A stretch of DNA of 64,000 nt from contig NC_089743.1 in the NCBI RefSeq assembly GCF_040412425.1, forward strand, positions 87,069,971 to 87,133,970, written 5' to 3'. The translations under genes and the position numbers were made by a program. The stretch comes from Macrobrachium rosenbergii (Eukaryota; Arthropoda; Malacostraca; Decapoda; Palaemonidae). Each line of letters begins with the position of its first letter. Position 1 is the stretch's first letter. Shown one piece after another: positions 40,026 through 52,700 of this stretch. The notes beneath the pieces are model-generated. The model was not told the origin of the DNA, did not search any database, and saw only the letters and a list, made by a program, of their open reading frames with translations.

Positions 40026-40779
40026 ATGACAAAAGTGTCCCAGACTGTTGTGTTAGGATGGGTTAGGTTGCCAGCAGCGAAAACAGGCTATGAGCAACTA
40101 CCTTGCATAAATGATTTCATGTTACTTTATTCATTAGTAAATCTACCAGTAACTACATCGAAGGCAACACAAGCACCAGTTCTCTTTTGCCCATTCGAAA
40201 TAACCGTCATTCTGCTCGGTCCCTCAATGCCCTTCAATACCTTATTTAGCTGGAAAAAAATTTGTTAGCTCTGTGAGTGAAATGCTATATATAATGTGAC
40301 GAGCTGTTACACAAGACTGAATAGTGCCAGGCAATCACAGAACAAAGCAATTTATGTAAACCATGTATAATGATCACGCTTATATTTCCTGTTCTGAAAT
40401 ACATCACGGATAAAAAAAATGGTGAAAAATCATTCTCTAGAACACCGCCAAATATCACATTCAGAATCCTCAAGAATCTCAGGAGCTGCAAGGCGTAAGA
40501 TAAATTTCCATAGACCTTTTCACATGAATAACAAGTTTGCTGTACAATAATATGCCTAATATCACAGCGTCGCGTCGTTATTACAAGTACTGTGTTTGTG
40601 CATGAGAGTAAGAGAGAGAGATAGAGTTATTTTAAGCTATTGAAAAACAGGCATTTACTATAACCAGGAAAAGTACATACTATTCAGAAGAGTAAACCCA
40701 CAACATACCGAACTATACCGCCTACAGGTCAATATTTGAAAATATTTGAATATACAGGGAAGCAAAAGATGCTTCTAAA

Positions 40780-41040
40780 CAACCTACAGTAGGGGAGAAT
40801 TATGGGCATGAAACTGAGGGGCGTCTTGTGTGCCGGAAACTACCATAACCCGCAAAGAAATATTTCACGTCTTCTCAGCCTAGTCCCTTTTCTATACCCT
40901 ACAGTAGTGAGATCTAGATGAAGGAAAAGGGCAATGAATTTTTTTGAGAATATGGGACATGAAACTGAGGGGCGTCTTGTATGACGGAATTACAATAACT
41001 CGCTAAGAAACATTCCATTTCTCCGTCTCTTCTTAGTCTC
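40780..41040 (+). repeat. Direct duplication of about 150 bp
   Basis: CATGAAACTGAGGGGCGTCT occurs at about 40807 and 40959, each followed by a similar GACGGAA(N)TACNATAAC, CGC(N)AAGAAA and TCTTCTNAGTCT. The copies are 85-90% alike by eye. DNA from 40026 to 40779 shows no gene. Confidence 0.8.
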
Positions 41041-41300
41041 GTTTCTATGAGGGGTGGCAGTTTTGGATGAGCCGTTTGCTACCTCGGTGGTGAGCTTCTG
41101 CTTCGTCCAGTCCTCTTTGCCGCAAGTTCTCACTCACACAGTCTATCGTTCTCTCTTTCTTGGTCTTCCTCGTTTACTTCTACCCTGCACTTCCTTCTCC
41201 ATCTCCATAGCATCCCCTCCAATATGGTCTTCCTCCCTTCTCAGTAGGTGTCCGTGCCATCTCAGTCTCCCCTACTGCACTTTCTTTGATATTTAACCCA
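41036..41300 (-). mobile_element. RTE LINE, 3' coding end, minus strand
   Basis: The minus strand reads ISKKVQ, a stop, then GRLRWHGHLLRREEDHIGG, DAMEMEKEVQG and SKRGRPRKR, and a decayed tail. The equivalent segment of the LINE at 11680-11800 is LQWHGHVVRRDE and GRERGRPK, so this is a second, shorter copy of the same or a related family, with stops. Confidence 0.75.
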
Positions 41301-41310
41301 CCTTGGTTGA

Positions 41311-42696
41311 CCCTTTGTTGTACTCATTCCTAATCCTTTGTTGTGATTTATTGTTTATATACAACGTTGATGACGTTGTCGATGTTATGTTAAAACTTTG
41401 TACTGTTCAATTAGTCTGCTTTCCTTCTCCCTGGTGGTTTGATTGTTTGGTGATTGTCACTAATGTCTTTTTTCATATATCTGTGAGTTGTGGCTTGGTC
41501 GGAGATGTTTTCAGGAATACAAGTCAGCTGACCTTAGAGGCTCGTTACTCCTGGTGATTATTGAATTTGCTTCAAACGCCTGTTTGGATATACTAATACC
41601 CTTGAAGGATTGTTCTTCATTCTACTTCACCCTCGGTTCAGTAAATGTCGTGGGGCTCTCGCTTAGCCAAGGTACAAGCAATTAATACTTTTGGATTATT
41701 TGGGCGATCATTGCCAGGACCTAGGCCTAGGTCTGACTTAGGACGTCCCGGTTTTTTTTTTCTTTTTCGAGGGTCATCCTGGTGGACGTAGGATCGCTGT
41801 TGTGTGGGTCCTGTGGAATACCCTATATAAATATATACCATCTCGCCACCTCACTCTTGTCTCTGGGTGCAGAGGCTTAATTAATATGGTTCAAGAGATC
41901 GCGACTGCAACTCCTGGGTTTCGGAGAAAGACAACCACCGTTAGGTTCGCTTAATTAGTCTGTAATTGACAGGTTATCCTCACTTTCCGTATACCTTCTC
42001 CTGACTGAACCCCCTTCTCTTTTTGGATAGCCTATGTGTTTTTGCTACGCTACTTTTAATTTGGTAAGTGTGTTGTTTTCATGTAAGTATTTAAGGGTGA
42101 TTGAATTTCGTTAATTTATGTAGGCCTATTCCGAGATTCAGGAATAACTTCTGTCTTGATGCTTTGTATTAAATTTTAAGATTTTTTTGTGGTGTTTCCT
42201 TTTCCCCCATGAATTGATTTTTGCGCTTTGGATATTGTTTGGGAGCTATTCTACTAATTGTGGACTTAGCTCGTGGTTGTGAACAGTGATTTTTATAAGA
42301 AAAGTATATTTTTGCTGACGGTAAAATAAGACGTCACACCACTAATAAGGGGAAGACGCGAAGACGTTTTCTTTATCCTCCAGATGTGCACGAATACTAA
42401 AATGAGGTTGGTCATGACTTTCGATTGTTTGATCATAGAAAGAAGCTGCCACTAAATGAAAGCAAATACCGTAGCTTGAATTTCAAGCCAATGTCCCTTC
42501 ATCTTCGTGTAAATGAACACCATAATCTGATATACCCTGAACCTGTCAGTTAAACATTTCTGAACACTAACACTTACCTCCGCTTTTACCATCGACACCC
42601 TTTACGTTAGCATAGCCTTTAGGGTCCCCCGGAATTACGTCCATTGTTAAATCCTCTGGTATACTCTGGAAAAAGGAAAGCCTTATGAATATATAA
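41311..42696. other. No gene seen
   Basis: T-rich on the plus strand with several short frames. 'gggtcctgtggaataccctatataaatatat' at about 41807-41838 includes a TATA-like TATATAAAT, but no leader exon or coding exon follows, so it is not called a promoter. Confidence 0.4.
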
Positions 42697-42769
<73 letters not shown>

Positions 42770-42778
42770 GTGTGTGTG
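42697..42778. repeat. (AT)n(GT)n
   Basis: (AT)n at 42697-42764 followed by (GT)n. Confidence 0.95.
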
Positions 42779-43468
42779 TTTTACTATTAAGCTGTTTCCC
42801 TGCAATTCGACCGGCTGGCTTTAGTGAAAAAGACAACAGTCATTGACACGCTTATTCTCTGTCAGGTGTTTTCTTGAATGAACCACAGTGTGAAAACGTC
42901 CGTCAAGATCAGCAGTAACTACTGTACACATATGCAGAAGGTTCGTTAATGGCACGTTTAGGCTACACTACCCTCCAGTACACACTACACACACTGCAGC
43001 AAGCACCTTCATTTTGCACTCACTTTCCAACTTGCAGGATAATGAGGACATCCCATCCAACTCATCATTCCGTCTTCGTTCCAACCTCCCTCTCCTCATT
43101 CAGTTCAAAACATTTGAATGAAACACGCCTTCCATCAACTTACTGTGTCCTCAATTCCTAAAGGGTGACCAAACTTTCTCGAAACTTCCAGTAGGCTTCA
43201 TCTTTAAGGGGACTTTAAATTATTTTCCAGTACCATTACTCCACAAAGCCTACTTAGCCACGGAAAGACTGTATCAGTCCTGTTCTATGTTATTTGTTTA
43301 TATGCCACCTACCTAGCAAGGAATCATAACTGAACACTCTGGCAGGTCAGCTCGAAAGGTAACTCGCTAGAAAACCATACCCAGTCAAGATTACTGCGGT
43401 CATAACTTTCCCCGGAAAGGCAAGGGGTCATTGTAATGATTTTGAAGCGATTGGTTCTTCAAGTTCAA

Positions 43469-43622
43469 ATAATTTATTAGAACGGCTGCACCAGTCAGCA
43501 TTCACTATAAAGAACCAACCAATTACTTATTAGAACAGCTGCCTCAGCAGCATTCACTATAGAGTACCAACCAGTTACTTATTAGAACAGCTGCGTCAGT
43601 CAGCATTCACTATAAAGAACCA
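43469..43622 (+). repeat. 52-53-bp unit, three copies
   Basis: TTATTAGAACNGCTGCNNCA, then GCATTCACTATAGAGTACCAACCAGTTACT. Copies start near 43475, 43528 and 43580, with about 90% similarity. Confidence 0.9.
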
Positions 43623-43625
43623 ATT

Positions 43626-44549
43626 ACACACAGCGATGGAGATGCGTTCCTCCCCTTTTCTACCGGAATGATCTCATTTCTTTTATTCGCACGATATTAG
43701 TTATTTTGCGTCTGCGCAAAAGAAGAAATAAGAAATATCCTCTTTGTACTTATTCCTTTAAACGATTTCGTTATTATTATCGTTGTTGATGATTAAGATG
43801 TCCTTTCTAAAATGAAAAAGAGCCACTTTTTCGTGAAAGCTTCCACCAATTGCTATACTGTACGTCTGTAGACCTTTCATTTGGAGTTAACATAGTTATT
43901 TTGATGGAAGGGAAGTTAGTTTTTTTTTTTGCGAGACTATTGCAAGGGAGACATGCAAGATTACTCTTGACTTATAGATTGTGGGTTCAAATATAACGTC
44001 GAACATGGGAAAGAATCAGTGCACTACATTTTCGTTAAATTTGTCAATAGACCTATCCTGCTTAAATTTCTGGATGAAGCGTTATCTGCATTTTGAGCAT
44101 ACAGTCTGAACACCATTTTGTACTAATCTATAAAAACAAAATGTGACGAGCATGGAAGAAAATTCAAAGGAAAAGAAAACGTGATATTAGGAACGTCTGT
44201 TAACAACGTACTAACCAAAGCAAAACTCACCTCAGGTGAAGTAGAGGGTGGTTGTGTCTAACGTGCTCACGATGACGACTCCTCTTTGACTGTGGGTACG
44301 CACCGTCGCGAAAGCTTTTTAACCTCTTCACTACAGGATATAACTTCGTCGCTACAGGATGTAACGTCACGTATAACAAAACAGGGTTTTACAATTTCAG
44401 TATCTCACGGTATCTGATATATTTGTTACAAGAAGAGTATAGTTATGGTAGCTGTCACATCAAAGTTTTCGCAGGTTTAGAGAGATGGTTGTCAGTAGTC
44501 CCCTGTTCTGAACATTTATCAGTCTGAAAATGAGATGAAACAATAAGCA
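43626..44549. other. No gene seen
   Basis: Anonymous DNA. The direct repeat TCGCTACAGGATGTAACG, with CTTCACTACAGGATATAACT (about 44328-44368), is short and isolated. Confidence 0.5.
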
Positions 44550-44860
<311 letters not shown>

Positions 44861-45267
44861 TGTGCATATATGTGTATTTATGTATACATGTATATGTGTT
44901 GTTTGTTGTAATTTATTCACAAAAAAACAGTCCTAAAACATATATTGTTGGATGATGGTTGGTCTAGCGCCTTTCCTGCAAGGCAGTTGATATTCGAAAT
45001 CATTTCAGCTGTTGACAAAGTTAGCTTTTCTTTGATTTTCCCTCCACAACTGCCAAATCTGAAAAACCATCGATTTACAAGTCATGCTGTCACCATATGA
45101 AATATTCGTAAGTATAGCAAAAAAAAAAAAAAACTTGAAAAGAACAACAAATAAATCAAGAAAAATCAGTAACTGTATGAATAATTCCACACATAATTGT
45201 CGTGATAAGTAGAAACCGCAGAAGTGAAGGTGTATGGCTGATTTCTTTCTGTAACAATCCCATTACC

Positions 45268-45352
45268 TTCTGTTACTCCTTTCTAATGAAAGTGGCCCTT
45301 GTGGGCTTGTTCAACATGAATAATGTTTAATCTTCTGAATAATAATAAATAA
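45268..45352 (+). mobile_element. Family F 3' end with (AAT)n tail
   Basis: TTTCTAATGAAAGTGGCCCT, then GGGCTTGTTCAACATGAATAATG and (AAT)n. It is a shorter, diverged copy of the 25690 element. Confidence 0.6.
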
Positions 45353-45355
45353 TAA

Positions 45356-45550
45356 TCTTCTTCTTCTTCTTCTTCTTCTTCTTCTTCTTTTAACGTGCCT
45401 CTTCCCATTTTTGTATGGGGTAAGCACGATGCCTTCTTTGAAGGACTTTGAAATTGGCGTTGGGGTAGACTGTAAGTCTCGATCGGCTGCCCTGCCTGAC
45501 ATCGCTTAGACCCCGGTAGCGAATGTGCAATGTATCGTACCAAATCACCA
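45356..45550 (+). mobile_element. Dispersed repeat, family G, copy 2
   Basis: (CTT)n at 45356-45388, then CCCATTTTTGTATGGGGTAA, GCACGATGCCTTCTTTGAAG, GGCGTTGGGGTAGAC and CGATCGGCTGCCCTGCCTGAC. It is longer than the copy at 36478. Confidence 0.7.
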
Positions 45551-45917
45551 GCTCCCTTTTCTCCCAGCAGCGAGGAGAGTTGAGCGGTTAGGTCGACAGT
45601 TCGAGACGTGTAAGGTGTCTGTTATGTTTTTAGAAATAATAAATAATAATAATTATCAATAACTTTGGCCCATTCTGATCCTGCAGTTCAGTTGCCTGTT
45701 ACATCCTGTCTCGCTTTAGCTGTCCAGAGGCGACAGCTTGATCTGTATCCTGAAATTTAGATAAGTCAAATGTTACGGCCGTTATCTCCTCAGCTGGGCC
45801 ATCGTTAGCGCCTTCCGTCACAACGTCGAAAATCGTGAATCGTAAACTGCTTACGTTATCGCGTTGCTGGACATGACTACAGTTCTTGCGCAGTATGCGT
45901 AAGGGCCGAGATTAACT

Positions 45918-45920
<3 letters not shown>

Positions 45921-45984
<64 letters not shown>

Positions 45985-46027
45985 ATTTCTACGATATTCC
46001 ATATTTTCTATTCCATTTTAACTCATC

Positions 46028-46104
<77 letters not shown>

Positions 46105-46333
46105 GTTCCTATGAATCTCCATATTTTCTATTCCATTTCAACTCATCTCTCTCTCTTTCTCTCGTCTATTTCTATGAATCTCCATATTTTCTATTCCACT
46201 TCAACTCATCTCTCTCTCTTTCTCTCTCTCTCTCTCTACGAATCTCCATATTTTCTATTCCATTTCAACTCATCTCTCTCTCTTTCTCTCGTCTATTTCT
46301 ATGAATCTCCATATTTTCTATTCCATTTCAACT

Positions 46334-46393
<60 letters not shown>

Positions 46394-46430
46394 GTATCTC
46401 CATATTTGCTATTCCATTTCAACTCATCCT

Positions 46431-46478
<48 letters not shown>

Positions 46479-46570
46479 GAATCCATATTTGCTATTCCAT
46501 TTCAACTCATCCTTCATCTCTCTCTCTTTCTCTCTCTCGTCTATTTCTACGAATCTCCATATTTTCTGTT
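45921..46570 (+). repeat. Compound array: (CT)n blocks alternating with a 45-bp unit
   Basis: Seven or so copies of CTATTTCTACGAATCTCCATATTTTCTATTCCATTTCAACTCATC are separated by (CT)n blocks of 20-70 bp. The unique unit is well conserved and the (CT)n length varies, so the array grew by copying the compound unit and the microsatellites then drifted. Confidence 0.95.
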
Positions 46571-46799
46571 CCTTTTCCTCTTATTTCCTTATTATATCTT
46601 TCTCTTTGCATATTTTTGTAAATAAAACAAGTTTAATTCTTAAATTCGGCGAAGGTGAATTTCTTAGAAATATCCATTTTTTCTTTATGTCCGAATTAAC
46701 TGTTGGTGAATCGAAGACCACAGTGGCTGAGACGCCAGTTTACAGAATTCAGTCAGTCTGTTGAGACACTGAAAAACAAATTCGTTCATTGCAGGCCAG

Positions 46800-46900
46800 A
46801 CTCCCTAAGGCCGTGCGCTGGGACCTATGAGGTCATTCAGCGCTGAAATGGATATTGAGAGTAAGAAGGTTGTGAGGTGTAACATTAGGAAAACCTCAAA
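46800..46900 (+). mobile_element. Family B repeat, cut by a family E element
   Basis: GGCCGTGCGCTGGGACCTAT to GGAAAACCTCAAAGCAATCG matches the first 100 bp of family B, then switches to the family E start (TCGAGTTTTCTGTATAGCG). Confidence 0.7.
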
Positions 46901-47256
46901 GCAATCGAGTTTTCTGTATAGCGTATAATGCTGTATGAAACTCTCAGCCACGGCCCATGAAACTCTCAGCCGCGGCCCATGAAACCCTCAGCCACGGCCC
47001 GGTGGTGGCCTGTGTTATCGACACCTGCAGTGGTGCTAGACCCACAATCATGGTTAAATTTAACCTTAAATAAAATAAAAACTACTGAGGCTAGAGGGCT
47101 GCAATTTGGTACATTTGATGATTGGAGGGTGGATGATCAACTTACCAAACTGGAGCCCTCTAGCCTCAGTGGTTTTTAAGACCTGAGGGCGGACAGAAAA
47201 AAGTGCGGACGGACAGACAAATAGCCATCTCAATAGTTTTCGTTTACAGAACACTA
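46901..47256 (+). mobile_element. Hairpin repeat element, family E, copy 2
   Basis: It contains GGCCCGGTGGTGGCCTGTGT, AACCTTAAATAAAATAAAAACTACTGAGGCTAGAG and the inverted partner CCCTCTAGCCTCAGTGGTTTTTAAG, and ends ATAGTTTTCGTTTACAGAACAC. A 'ccacggcccatgaaactctcag' phrase is triplicated at 46950-46995. Confidence 0.75.
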
Positions 47257-48853
47257 AAAGTGTTATAAATTTTTAGATGACAATACAAAAGATGATCGGT
47301 AAGACAGATGACGAGAGTCCCGCTATATACGAGTGTCTTTCACTATCCAACTTTTCAAAATAACTCAAAAGGTTTCAAAAGAACTGTTTGCTGCAGCGAC
47401 ACAGCGCAACAGCTGAGCCTCGATTGGAGGCAACGCTGAGATTTCTAGCAGCTGAGAGAGAGAGAGAAATGAACGGGAATTCGAACAGAAATTGAGTAAC
47501 AATAACAAACGATCTATGTGAGAGAGAGAGAGAGAGAGACGACAGACTGGAATTCGTATGAACCAATATTGCCAAAGGAACAGCTTCAGCTTTATCTTTT
47601 ATTTCTTAAAAACAGTAGACATTTCGGCAAACGACTTAAAAAAAAAAAACATGGCTGATCCAAGGCCGAATTAAACAGGAATACTTTTACGTGTTACGTC
47701 TTTCTTGCCTTGGTAGAAGTCATATGTCTAGGAAGAAGATCAGTCCAAAAATATTTGTCATTCAGTCGCAATCTTGAGATTACTGAAAACTATAAGAAAT
47801 ATGTATATTTGTACATATGTTTATACACAATTATAACCGTTCATTCATACTATAAACGCTTGCATGCAAGAAATATTCTGTGTATAAAACCAAAACTGAA
47901 TTTCATTGACAGGTAAAGCACCTACTTAGAGATATATAAATGGGGAAAATAATATAATGGAGTTTTTCAGCTCCTGTTTCTCCAGGGTCAGTATTTTTTT
48001 TTCAACAAAAAAAAAAAAACTCAGAGGAATATATAAAGGGAAAAAATATATTGGAGTTCTTAGTCTCTCTGCTTCTAGGGTTCTTCAGCTCTGTTTCTCC
48101 AGTCAGTTAAAACAAAAAAAATATCTTACTCTAATTTGGGTACAATGCTTTTGATCAGATGCAAATTAATTCCAAAAAATCACATGCTATATTTTGTATT
48201 TATATATTCAAATTGATAAGGCATTTGCTAACGTTAATTTGCTTATTTTTCTAAGATCCTGTTAACTAATCTATAGGCTTCGCTTGGCTTTGCTTTATTT
48301 ACTTGTATACTTTAAAAAGATCTATGATAATATAGTCTATTTTTTTTATTCTATGGGCCCTCCAGTACTAGCCTCAAATCACCGGGCACCGATTGGTGAT
48401 TTCGCCTAACACGGGCAAGGCAATTTCGCTGGTTTACACGTTATTGACATGCAGGCCCGCCTCGTCTAGACATGCCGTAACATTTAATCAAGACGACGCC
48501 ACTCACGTCCTTGATTTTAGGGAGATCTGGCCAAACCAAACTTTATCGTTCGAGTAATTTAAAGGAAAGACCTGGATTTTCTGCCTCAGTTTCCCTACTA
48601 ATGAAAAATGTACTATTTTTTTTTTAAGTATAGCAAGCCCATATCCTTTGATCCCCTCACCCTAGCCTCTTAAAATATATTTAAAATAGTGCCAATTTAA
48701 CTGGCATCATTAGATATTTGTCTTTCCAGTTACATATCCAACATTCTGCACTAACGCAACAAGTTTTGTTAAGAGATACACATGCAAGTCAAGCCATTGG
48801 AGAAATTATAGTATTTTCCGATCTGTTCACTCAAGACATTATTACTTAATAAT
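47257..48853. other. No gene seen
   Basis: Anonymous DNA with short (AG)n patches at 47455-47467 and 47519-47541. A local pair of similar segments occurs at 47959-48000 and 48051-48110 ('ggagttnttnagtctctctgcttct'). Confidence 0.45.
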
Positions 48854-49032
48854 GGCCTAGTCCACAGTAGTGGGCATGCCCGTCGGGCACTTCCAGCTCC
48901 TCGTATTTTCTCTTGCTTCCGAAGCAGTGTTACCAGACAATCGCATCGTTCTGGCTCCATACTCAATAGGTCAGTATAGTGGAACGGGTTACGGGAGCAG
49001 TGTTTGCCCGTCGGGCAGTGCCCGCCAGTGTG
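48854..49032. mobile_element. Small TIR element (MITE-like)
   Basis: Left end CCTAGTCCACAGTAGTGGGCATGCCCGTCGGGCA and right end (minus) CCTGTCCACACTGGCGGGCACTGCCCGACGGGCA are inverted repeats of about 33 bp with a few mismatches. The length, about 178 bp, is too short to code. The GGGCA/TGCCC units also form small hairpins inside each end. No target duplication could be fixed. Confidence 0.55.
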
Positions 49033-49637
49033 GACAGGGGTTTAAAAAGACATTTTGCCTCAATTCTTGGGTGGGGGTGGATGACAAACTCTGTAGTTGG
49101 TTAATCCTAGAGGAATTTCAGCAGGTTCTTTTGCCATCAGGTCGATGGATTGCCACCCCCACCATTAAGTAATCTTTCATGTAAAAATATTCTGCTAGAA
49201 ATTAATGTACTAGTATATTGACTTGCCAGATCTCACACCTTGTTTTTCCCAACTCCAGAAATGAAATTCAACCAGACAGGTTTAATCATCTTCAAGCTTC
49301 CTACCTTAGAGATAAGGCTAATATCTTCACAAAATAATGCCTTAAGTACTTCTGGGTCCCCAGTTTTTTTTTATTTGTTAACATTTCCCCTGGAGTAAGA
49401 GTTTGTCCATGCAGATTTTTATACTAAAAAAAAACCACTACAAAAAACACCAAAGCATCATGAAACCAAATTAGTGCAAGCCAATTAGTGTAACCAGCTC
49501 AGTATAGATAGAAAAAAAAAACTTAATTTAAGACAAGTTTATTCTTCCGTATTTAAAATATTAAAAATAATTTAGCCCTTTATAAAATTGACATTTTTAG
49601 CACCAAATTCACGCAAGCTGTTTAGTTAGTAAAAAGG

Positions 49638-49643
49638 TTTATT
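49638..49643 (-). terminator. Poly(A) signal AATAAA (minus)
   Basis: TTTATT on plus is AATAAA on minus, 95 bases after the stop codon at 49738. A second one lies at 49538-49543. Either could end the membrane-protein transcript. Confidence 0.6.
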
Positions 49644-49737
49644 GGCTGTCTGCTGTCTGCTAAGATTTAAGACCTAAGCTTTAAATAGTTAAAACTGAAC
49701 ACTAAAAAGCTTTTGCTCCAAATAAATAAGGGTTTTT

Positions 49738-52700
49738 TCACAAGTCAAAATATCTGTTAGGATTAACACCTGGAGGCAGCCTGTCCATCCTTAGGTTCTC
49801 CATGCTGTGTCGAGGCTGACGGTGGTCATTTGATTCTCTGTAACCAAACTGCATCTGACCCATTCTGTTGCCCGAATCTCCTTGGTAGTGTGGGGGAGGA
49901 ACCTCGCCCCAGTGAGGACCATAATGTTGATTCCCGTGGGCCATTTGGGGTTCCTGAATAAAAAGGTGGCCATCTCGTTTAAGTTCCCCATGCATTCCTT
50001 GTGAAAGATACTCCTCAAACTCCTTCATGGTTTCTGCAGGAGTATTTGGAGGTAATTGAGCCAAAGGAGCACTTTCGAGTGAAGAAATGTGACCAGGCTG
50101 ACTATTCCCATCAAGAGAAGACCACTCGTGTCCTACGTTCCTAAGAGGTTCCCCTGTAGCATATTCACCAGTATTATGACCTATACTCTCCTCTGGGAGA
50201 TCAACATGGTTGCCGACAATGACCGCTACTCTGTTGCCATTACCAGAAATCTGCTGGCTAGAATCTGCCCACTCTGATCCTTGATAAATTTCGTGAGCTT
50301 CGTGGCTGCCTATCTCAGGGTTGTCCAAATCTCCTGACAGTGAGTGAGGATTCGGGCCTGGCCCTGTGACAGCACGAACAAATCTCTGGAAAATTTGGAG
50401 ACGTAAGAAATGAGAATACTTCAGGTCAATATGTCAATATATAAAAAACTGCAACTGTTCAATGATGAAATCTCAGATTAAAAACTGACCAGTAAAAATT
50501 ACTGCACATTATAAATGAAGTGATTTGCCAAATGAAGTTATTTGCAGAGACTTACCTCCAAACTATTGTGTTCATGAGACTGGTCATCACAAGTGCCCGA
50601 AAGATTGCAGTCTATACTTTCGTCTACTGAAAATAGATAACCAACACCCCCATTAGATATTCAGCCAACACCCCCATTAGATATTCAGCCAACACCCCCA
50701 TTAGATATTCAACCAACACACCCATTAGATATTCAAACTAACACCCATTAGATATTCAACTAACACACCCAGTGGATATTCAACCAACACACCATTAGAT
50801 ATTCAACCAACACACCCATTAGATATTCAACCAACACACCCATTAGATATTCAACCAACACACCCATTAGATATTCAACCAACACACCCATTAGATATTC
50901 AACCAACACACCCATTAGATATTCAACCAACACACCCATTAGATATTCAGCCAACACCCCCATTAGATATTCAGCCAACACACCCATTAGATATTCAGCC
51001 AACAGACCCATTAGATATTCAGCCAACACACCCATTAGATATTCAGCCAACACACCCATTAGATATTCAGCCAACACACCCATTAGATATTCAGCCAACA
51101 CACCCATTAGATATTCACTTAAATAAAACTTAAGTTGAATTCTTAATACAACCCTCAGCTGAAAACTAAGGCCAATGTACTCTTAAGATGACCTAAAGCC
51201 TCACAAATTATACATACCAATCGAGGTCCGGAGAAGATACAAGCACATAGCCAAGGACAACAGTGTAACTGTTAGCAGTGCTTTACATTTAAGGGGAAGC
51301 CTCTTCAGCGAGTAACGTCCAGGTATCCTCGGGACAGACATCGGCCTGAACACTCCTGGTGAACTACTAGTCAAGACCTAAAAAGGAGCGATATTAATTT
51401 AACTATTGGTCTAGATTTATGAACTTCGTAAGATTACACGAAGTGGGGCCACTTGACGCAACCAAGGTAGTGTCAACCACTCTTATGGGCCACAGTGTTC
51501 ATATGAGCACCTTCCTGAAATTTAGATTAGTGTGCAGAGTATTTTTGAAGATTTTCTTCAACTGTTCACCTATGGACCCCTAATATGGCACAACTGGGAT
51601 GTCTCGTACCTCAAGTTCCATCATTTACAACTGTGGCTTCATGTTTTGATACTTAAACAATGCGAGCTTTCCCTTGTAAGGGATATGGTCCACCACTTTA
51701 ATAATCTTCCCCTTTCAAAGGGATTCTATAATTAACTTTATATCAAGACCAGATCTAATAGTACTGGAGAAATTTTGGCCGTCTTAAAAGTTTGGCTATA
51801 TCAATTTTTTTTTCCAAGCCCTCTGCTTTCACTACGTTCCTGGTTCAAGCTTAAAATTATATTGGAATTGTGCATGAAAAGCCTCGCTTAAATTATTGCA
51901 TGACAAATAGTCTGTTGAACACTTGCCTGTATAGGAGAATCATAGTTGAACTGTGTTGAAAACGCCATCCTTGGACTGACAAAACATGGTGTTGCTGGAC
52001 CTCTCTGGCTGTTGGGGTTGAAAAATGAAACATTGAAATTCAGGTCTTGGAAGTTTCTTTAGCTTCCAAAACAATTCTCCAAATAAAACTTGAAATAAAC
52101 TACTTTTTAAAGGTTGAGAAATTCCAGAACATTGTTCATATTGTTAAATATAACAACTCCATTTTATCTTAGAATTTCAGCACACCAGTGATTTACTTTC
52201 ACTAAACTTACTAGTCTCAAATTAAGCCAAAATCAATGTTTATTTAATTTTTGTAACCTGGAACATACCTGTAAAAGTTGCTAACTGGAGAAAGTTCAAG
52301 GACTCCTGTTGAAGCACTTCGTGGCCTCCACTTGTCATTTGTTGACAAGTATGACATACTCTGCACAAGGAAAATCATAAACATGATTTAGTGCAAAAAA
52401 TATTCATTTTAACCACCATCACAATTTTTCACAATTTACAGAAGCTTCTAGCTATGATATCAGAAAATATTTAAATAATCCTTGATGCTGTGATACCCTG
52501 CATGATACTCTACAGCTGCAAGGATGCTTCAGTTAAACAAGCTTGTCGTCAAGGTCCTACTTGAACGTCAGAAGGTGAAAACGCTATTACTATTCACATC
52601 TGATGATGCACAGGTCAACAGTTAAATTACAATTATATATTAAGCAGTTTTGTACATAGTATCCTAATTTAAAGGAAATATATTGCCATTTGTTTTTTGG

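Noticed and set aside
41807..41838. TATA promoter at TATATAAATATAT
   Set aside because: No leader exon, donor or downstream coding exon; the sequence context is AT-rich.
50760..51107. 115-residue MGVLAEYL repeat protein on minus
   Set aside because: By-product of a 24-bp intronic array, bounded by splice sites of the membrane-protein gene.
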